A stretch of 64,000 bases of DNA from Meishania litoralis. Its GTDB lineage: Bacteria; Bacteroidota; Bacteroidia; Flavobacteriales; Flavobacteriaceae. The notes under the pieces are model-generated. The model made no database searches and was not told the DNA's origin. It was given only the letters and a program-made list of their open reading frames with translations. Below are positions 60,519-64,000 of the stretch, in pieces (position 1 is the stretch's first letter; every line of letters starts with the position of its first letter). The DNA is taken from positions 1,550,001-1,614,000 of the forward strand of contig NZ_JBHFPV010000001.1 in NCBI RefSeq assembly GCF_042611095.1, read 5' to 3'. Made by a program: the position numbers and the translations under genes.

Positions 60519-60995
60519 CTAGCGAAAGAACAATTGTGTGTAGTAATAGGTTCCGTCGGCGTCTTTTTTCACACTCACCGCGGTGTGGGTAAAATCACCC
60601 TCCATTGTTTTTTTATGGTTTGAACTTTCAAGCCACCCTTGAAATGCAGCAGCAGCGGTCGGATAATCTTTGGCCACATTTTCGGCCACAAATTCAGCAC
60701 TTACCTCAGAGGCTATATTCGAGGCCCTTGCGCTGAAATTATCGTGGCTGATGCCACCTCTGGCAATCATGTAGTCATTATGTGTATTTGCGTACTCATG
60801 GGCTACGGCACTGTACTCCAAATAAGAATAGCCTAGCGCAATTCTATGGTCATTGACGATTCCGAGCAATTCTTGCTCCAAAGCCACGTCATTTTCCGCT
60901 TTCGGTATTTCTGTACTTTCGTAAGGTTCTGTGCTACAAGATACTAACGCCAATACAAAACATACCAAGTAGGCATATTTCAACTTCAATTTCAT
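60519..60995 (-). CDS. CAP (SCP) domain lipoprotein
   Basis: 158 residues. A lipobox is seen at VSC (about residue 20). The CAP domain covers most of the rest: LLGIVNDHRIALGYSYLEYS near the start, ISHDNFSARA with one of the conserved His residues, VAENVAKDYPTAAAAFQGW and a final GTYYYTQLFF. Members occur as secreted or envelope proteins of largely unknown role. It is probably monocistronic. An inverted repeat spans its stop codon. Confidence 0.88.
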   Translation of the reverse strand: MKLKLKYAYLVCFVLALVSCSTEPYESTEIPKAENDVALEQELLGIVNDHRIALGYSYLEYSAVAHEYANTHNDYMIARGGISHDNFSARASNIASEVSAEFVAENVAKDYPTAAAAFQGWLESSNHKKTMEGDFTHTAVSVKKDADGTYYYTQLFFR

Positions 60996-61327
60996 ACAAT
61001 GTTCTAAATTGTAAGTAGGCGTTCTAGAAGTAGGTCGTGAAGAGTGGGGTATCGTTTCCGATAACCGGAAACTTGTCGAAGGGGTTCGACCTTGTAATGA
61101 TACGATAAATGATGTTACGATATTCGAAAAAAACTTTTTTTTCGATGAAATGCATATGTTCGTAAGCCAAATCCCACAATTTCCGGATAACTTATTTTTT
61201 GGAGGCAGGTAATAAAAAAACAGGGAAGTTCGTTTTGATTAAAGACGGGGCTTTGCACATCATTTTCATGGATGGCGGTGAACAATTTTGTTTAAAACCT
61301 AGTTATTTTTGAACAAAATATGAGCTG
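60996..61327. other. intergenic region upstream of the alpha-2-macroglobulin gene
   Basis: No gene is seen. It holds two adjacent short hairpins (GTTTCCG/CGGAAAC, 61054-61072; GTCGAA/TTCGAC, 61075-61090), an AT-rich stretch, and a TATTTTTG -7-like box (61304-61311) 17 nt before the alpha-2-macroglobulin start. Confidence 0.4.
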
Positions 61328-64000
61328 ATGAAATCTAAGATCCTTTTCAGTTTTTCCCTAATCATGGTTTTGGTCGCTGGATGTACTTCCAAAAAGGAAG
61401 ATTCAAGCGAAGAATTCGATGACCTAAATAAGTTTGAAGCGTATATTTCCGAGGTCTCGCATGGTATTATCTCGGCAACGAGCGACATTCGTGTGGTATT
61501 CGATCAACCCATCGATTCATGGAACAATGGGGATGAACTTGATAAAGATCTTCTTCGCATTTCCCCGAATGTGAAAGGGAAGGTCGTGGCCCTTGATGAC
61601 CGTACCATAGCATTCATTCCTGAAAATGCTCTTAAACAAGATACCGAATACCGATTCATTTTAGACTTAAGAGCCATCTTAAACCATATAACCAAAGAAT
61701 TGGGCACTTTGACTTTCGGGGTAAGGACATTGAAACAACAGTTCACCGTGTATACAGATCCTTTACGATCGTATACCAAGGAAAGACAGTTTTTACAAGG
61801 GCAATTACGGAGTGCCGATGTGCTAAGTTTAGAGCAGGCAAGACAATTGATTCAAGTCAGTCACAAGGGTAAAACGATTGCGGTAAAATTTGATGCGGGA
61901 GTCGAAGAAGGAACTCAATTTCAGTTCAAGATAGATAGTATTCAACGCTATGAAGAAGATTCCGAATTGGAAATTTCTTGGAATGGGGAAAAATTCGATA
62001 TCGATAGCGGGGGCAAGAGCAATGTGAGAATACCTGGAAAGAACAATTTTACCGTCTTGGATGCCATTGTCGTAACGGGCGAGCCCCAATCGGTTATGGT
62101 CAACTTTTCCGATCCCATAAAAAAAGACCAAAATTTTAAGGGATTGGTAGTCTTGAAGGGTGATAATAGTCCCAAATATTCGGTAGATGGCAATACCTTG
62201 AGAGTCTATCCGTCGATAGAACTCAAGGGAACCGTCGATTTAGAAGTTTTCGAGGGAATCGAAAGTGCCGATGGCTACAAACTAAGATCAAAATTCGAAG
62301 AGCGGGTGGCCTTTGAACAAATGAAGCCACAAGTTCGCTTACTTTCCAACGGAACGATTTTACCTTCATCGAGTAACCTAAAAATTGATTTTGAGACTGT
62401 AAACTTAAAAGCTATCGATGTTTCGGTGCTGAAGATTTATGAAAATAACATAATGCAATTTCTTCAAGGGAATAACCTGGACGGTAGTTACAATTTACGT
62501 TCGGTGGCGCGCCCTATCGCCACTAAGAAAATAACGCTTCAGAACAATTTTGGCAATACAAATGGCAAATGGGCGGCCCATGCAGTAGACCTAAAAGCTT
62601 TGATTTCTCCCGAAGTCGGGGCCATTTATCGTGTAGAGTTCAATTTTAAGCCTGCCTACAGCTCGTACCCCTGCGAGGGAAATAATTTTGAACCCGAGAA
62701 CGAAAACAGTGAAAACTTCGATGAGGCCCAAGAAGATAGTTCATGGGATGGTATCGATAATTACTATGACGACTATTACTACGATTACAATTGGAACGAG
62801 CGTGAAAACCCCTGTGATAAATCTTATTATTATGATAAAAAGGTAGGTATCAATGTCTTGGCCTCCGATATAGGCGTAACTGTTAAAAAAGGGGCCAACA
62901 AAAGCTATTTTGTGGCCATAAACGATATTCTGAACACGCAACCAGTTGCCGGGGCAAAGGTGACGTTTTACAGTTTTCAGCAACAAGCGATTGGCAGTAT
63001 GGTTACAGGTGTCGATGGCACTGGGATTTATACCTCCGAAAAATTGGCCTATTTCGCGATTGCCGAAAACAAGGGCCAAAAGACCTATGTTAAATTGAAC
63101 GATGGCAATGCGTTATCAGTGAGTAAGTTCAAGGTCTCGGGAACGGAACTTCAAAGGGGAATCAAAGGGTTCATTTTTGCCGAACGGGGCGTTTGGCGGC
63201 CTGGCGATAAGATTTTCCTCTCCTTTATGCTGAACGACAATGCGAACAAACTGCCCGAAAACCATCCGGTAAAATTAGAACTGTTCGACCCCTATAATAA
63301 AGTGGTACATCACGAGATTAAGACAACCGGCCTAGATAATTTCTACCGGTTCGATGTCAAGACCGATGCGAACGCGCCCACAGGAAATTGGCTGGCCAAG
63401 GTGTCGGTCGGCGGTGCATTCTTTACAAAATCACTTAAGATCGAGACCATTAAACCGAACCGTCTAAAAATCAAGACCGATTTTGAACATGAAGTACTCT
63501 CAGGAGGTAATCCTATACGTGGCGATTTGGAGGTAAAATGGCTGCATGGTGCGATAGCCAAGAATCTAAAAGTCGACATTACGGCAAAATTCAGTACAAC
63601 GGCCACAAAATTCGACAAGTTTCCTGGATATATTTTTGATGATCCCACACGAAGTTTTTCCGTGGAAGACCAGATCGTGTTCGACGGAAAAATCGATGGA
63701 CAGGGTAAGGCCGGTTTCTCCATGAATCCACAATTGGATAGCAAAGCACCTGGTATGTTGAGCACGGCCTTTATCACTAAAGTCTATGAAAACGGGGGAG
63801 ATTTTAGTACCGATGTCTTCACGAAGCCCTATTCGCCATACACGACCTATATCGGACTGAACGTTCCGAAAGGCGACAAGACCCGTGAGATGCTTCTGAC
63901 CGATACCCCCCATAAGTTTGAAGTGGTCTCGGTCGATGAAAACGGAAATCCCAAGGCGGTAAAAGACCTAAAAGTGACGGTTCACAAGGTAAATTGGCGT
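61328..64000 (+). CDS. alpha-2-macroglobulin-like lipoprotein, N-terminal part (cut by window end)
   Basis: The frame runs from the ATG at 61328 to the window end (891 codons, no stop). The start is a lipoprotein signal with VLVAGC (lipobox Cys near residue 18). Next come macroglobulin-type beta domains. A Tyr/Asp/Asn-rich segment near residues 475-500 (DNYYDDYYYDYNWNE) and the MG2 domain hallmark ERGVWRPGDKIFLSF near residue 620 follow. Bacterial alpha-2-macroglobulins trap attacking proteases in the periplasm and are often encoded with penicillin-binding protein 1c. The thioester region, if present, lies beyond the window, so the functional type is not decided. Confidence 0.88.
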   Translation, partial: MKSKILFSFSLIMVLVAGCTSKKEDSSEEFDDLNKFEAYISEVSHGIISATSDIRVVFDQPIDSWNNGDELDKDLLRISPNVKGKVVALDDRTIAFIPENALKQDTEYRFILDLRAILNHITKELGTLTFGVRTLKQQFTVYTDPLRSYTKERQFLQGQLRSADVLSLEQARQLIQVSHKGKTIAVKFDAGVEEGTQFQFKIDSIQRYEEDSELEISWNGEKFDIDSGGKSNVRIPGKNNFTVLDAIVVTGEPQSVMVNFSDPIKKDQNFKGLVVLKGDNSPKYSVDGNTLRVYPSIELKGTVDLEVFEGIESADGYKLRSKFEERVAFEQMKPQVRLLSNGTILPSSSNLKIDFETVNLKAIDVSVLKIYENNIMQFLQGNNLDGSYNLRSVARPIATKKITLQNNFGNTNGKWAAHAVDLKALISPEVGAIYRVEFNFKPAYSSYPCEGNNFEPENENSENFDEAQEDSSWDGIDNYYDDYYYDYNWNERENPCDKSYYYDKKVGINVLASDIGVTVKKGANKSYFVAINDILNTQPVAGAKVTFYSFQQQAIGSMVTGVDGTGIYTSEKLAYFAIAENKGQKTYVKLNDGNALSVSKFKVSGTELQRGIKGFIFAERGVWRPGDKIFLSFMLNDNANKLPENHPVKLELFDPYNKVVHHEIKTTGLDNFYRFDVKTDANAPTGNWLAKVSVGGAFFTKSLKIETIKPNRLKIKTDFEHEVLSGGNPIRGDLEVKWLHGAIAKNLKVDITAKFSTTATKFDKFPGYIFDDPTRSFSVEDQIVFDGKIDGQGKAGFSMNPQLDSKAPGMLSTAFITKVYENGGDFSTDVFTKPYSPYTTYIGLNVPKGDKTREMLLTDTPHKFEVVSVDENGNPKAVKDLKVTVHKVNWR

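Overview
The window looks like chromosomal DNA from a marine member of the Flavobacteriaceae (Bacteroidota). The main reasons are the gene content and order (AddB-like nuclease / OmpA with calcium-binding repeats / kbl / AddA-like helicase / superoxide dismutase; acpP-fabF-rnc-IPExxxVDY-pyk; a complete MoxR-DUF58-BatABCDE block), the lack of clear Shine-Dalgarno sequences, and promoters of the Bacteroidota type (TTTG, about 19 nt, TAnnTTTG). I see no prophage, insertion sequence or CRISPR array. The genus cannot be fixed from the sequence alone.

Layout. 1-5.4 kb: end of an MFS exporter, LpxH-like hydrolase, QueD, a tiny membrane protein, a crotonase, a MATE exporter, a GNAT acetyltransferase and a two-domain universal stress protein. 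5.5 kb: a lone tRNA-Ala(GGC). 5.7-15 kb: an SDR and the two AddAB-like recombination subunits, separated by OmpA and Kbl. 15.1-16.8 kb: sodA, then a 1.1 kb gene-free stretch. 16.8-26.7 kb: purine genes purF and purN, a sugar kinase, RNase H, the fatty-acid genes acpP and fabF, rnc, pyk and dinB. 26.7-29.2 kb: CYTH, a YciI-like lipoprotein, a conserved hypothetical and pheS. 29.2-35.4 kb: an inorganic-carbon cluster (SulP, carbonic anhydrase, carbonic anhydrase, Usp, SulP). 35.4-44.5 kb: the Bat operon. 44.6-51.5 kb: more accessory genes (two oxidoreductases, a four-helix-bundle protein, a heptamer repeat, an AlbA_2 protein, a hydrolase, an ECF sigma module, a sugar kinase). 51.7-55.7 kb: a + strand run of SPFH protein, zinc-ribbon membrane protein, PPP phosphatase and acyl-ACP desaturase. 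55.8-61 kb: envelope proteins and part of a tryptophan/kynurenine catabolic unit. 61.3 kb to the end: the first part of an alpha-2-macroglobulin-like lipoprotein.

The strongest unexplained signal is between sodA and purF (15779-16695). Four copies of an approximately 70-nt unit lie on the minus strand. Each has a TAnnTTTG-like box exactly 5 nt upstream, a nearly invariant 5' module of about 40 nt, and a GC-rich hairpin followed by a U-run. The hairpin sequence differs between copies but stays paired. I read this as an array of four independently transcribed small RNA genes. Other points of note are a heptanucleotide array abutting a non-ATG start, a pyk terminator buried inside the convergent dinB gene, and paired perfect hairpins between the two carbonic anhydrase genes.

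Working links between genes: AddA- and AddB-like proteins should form one nuclease-helicase for double-strand break repair. SulP transporters plus beta-carbonic anhydrases should supply and interconvert bicarbonate and CO2. MoxR, DUF58 and Bat proteins form a membrane-associated chaperone-like system. ALDH, DUF1304 and 3-hydroxyanthranilate dioxygenase belong to aromatic amino acid breakdown.
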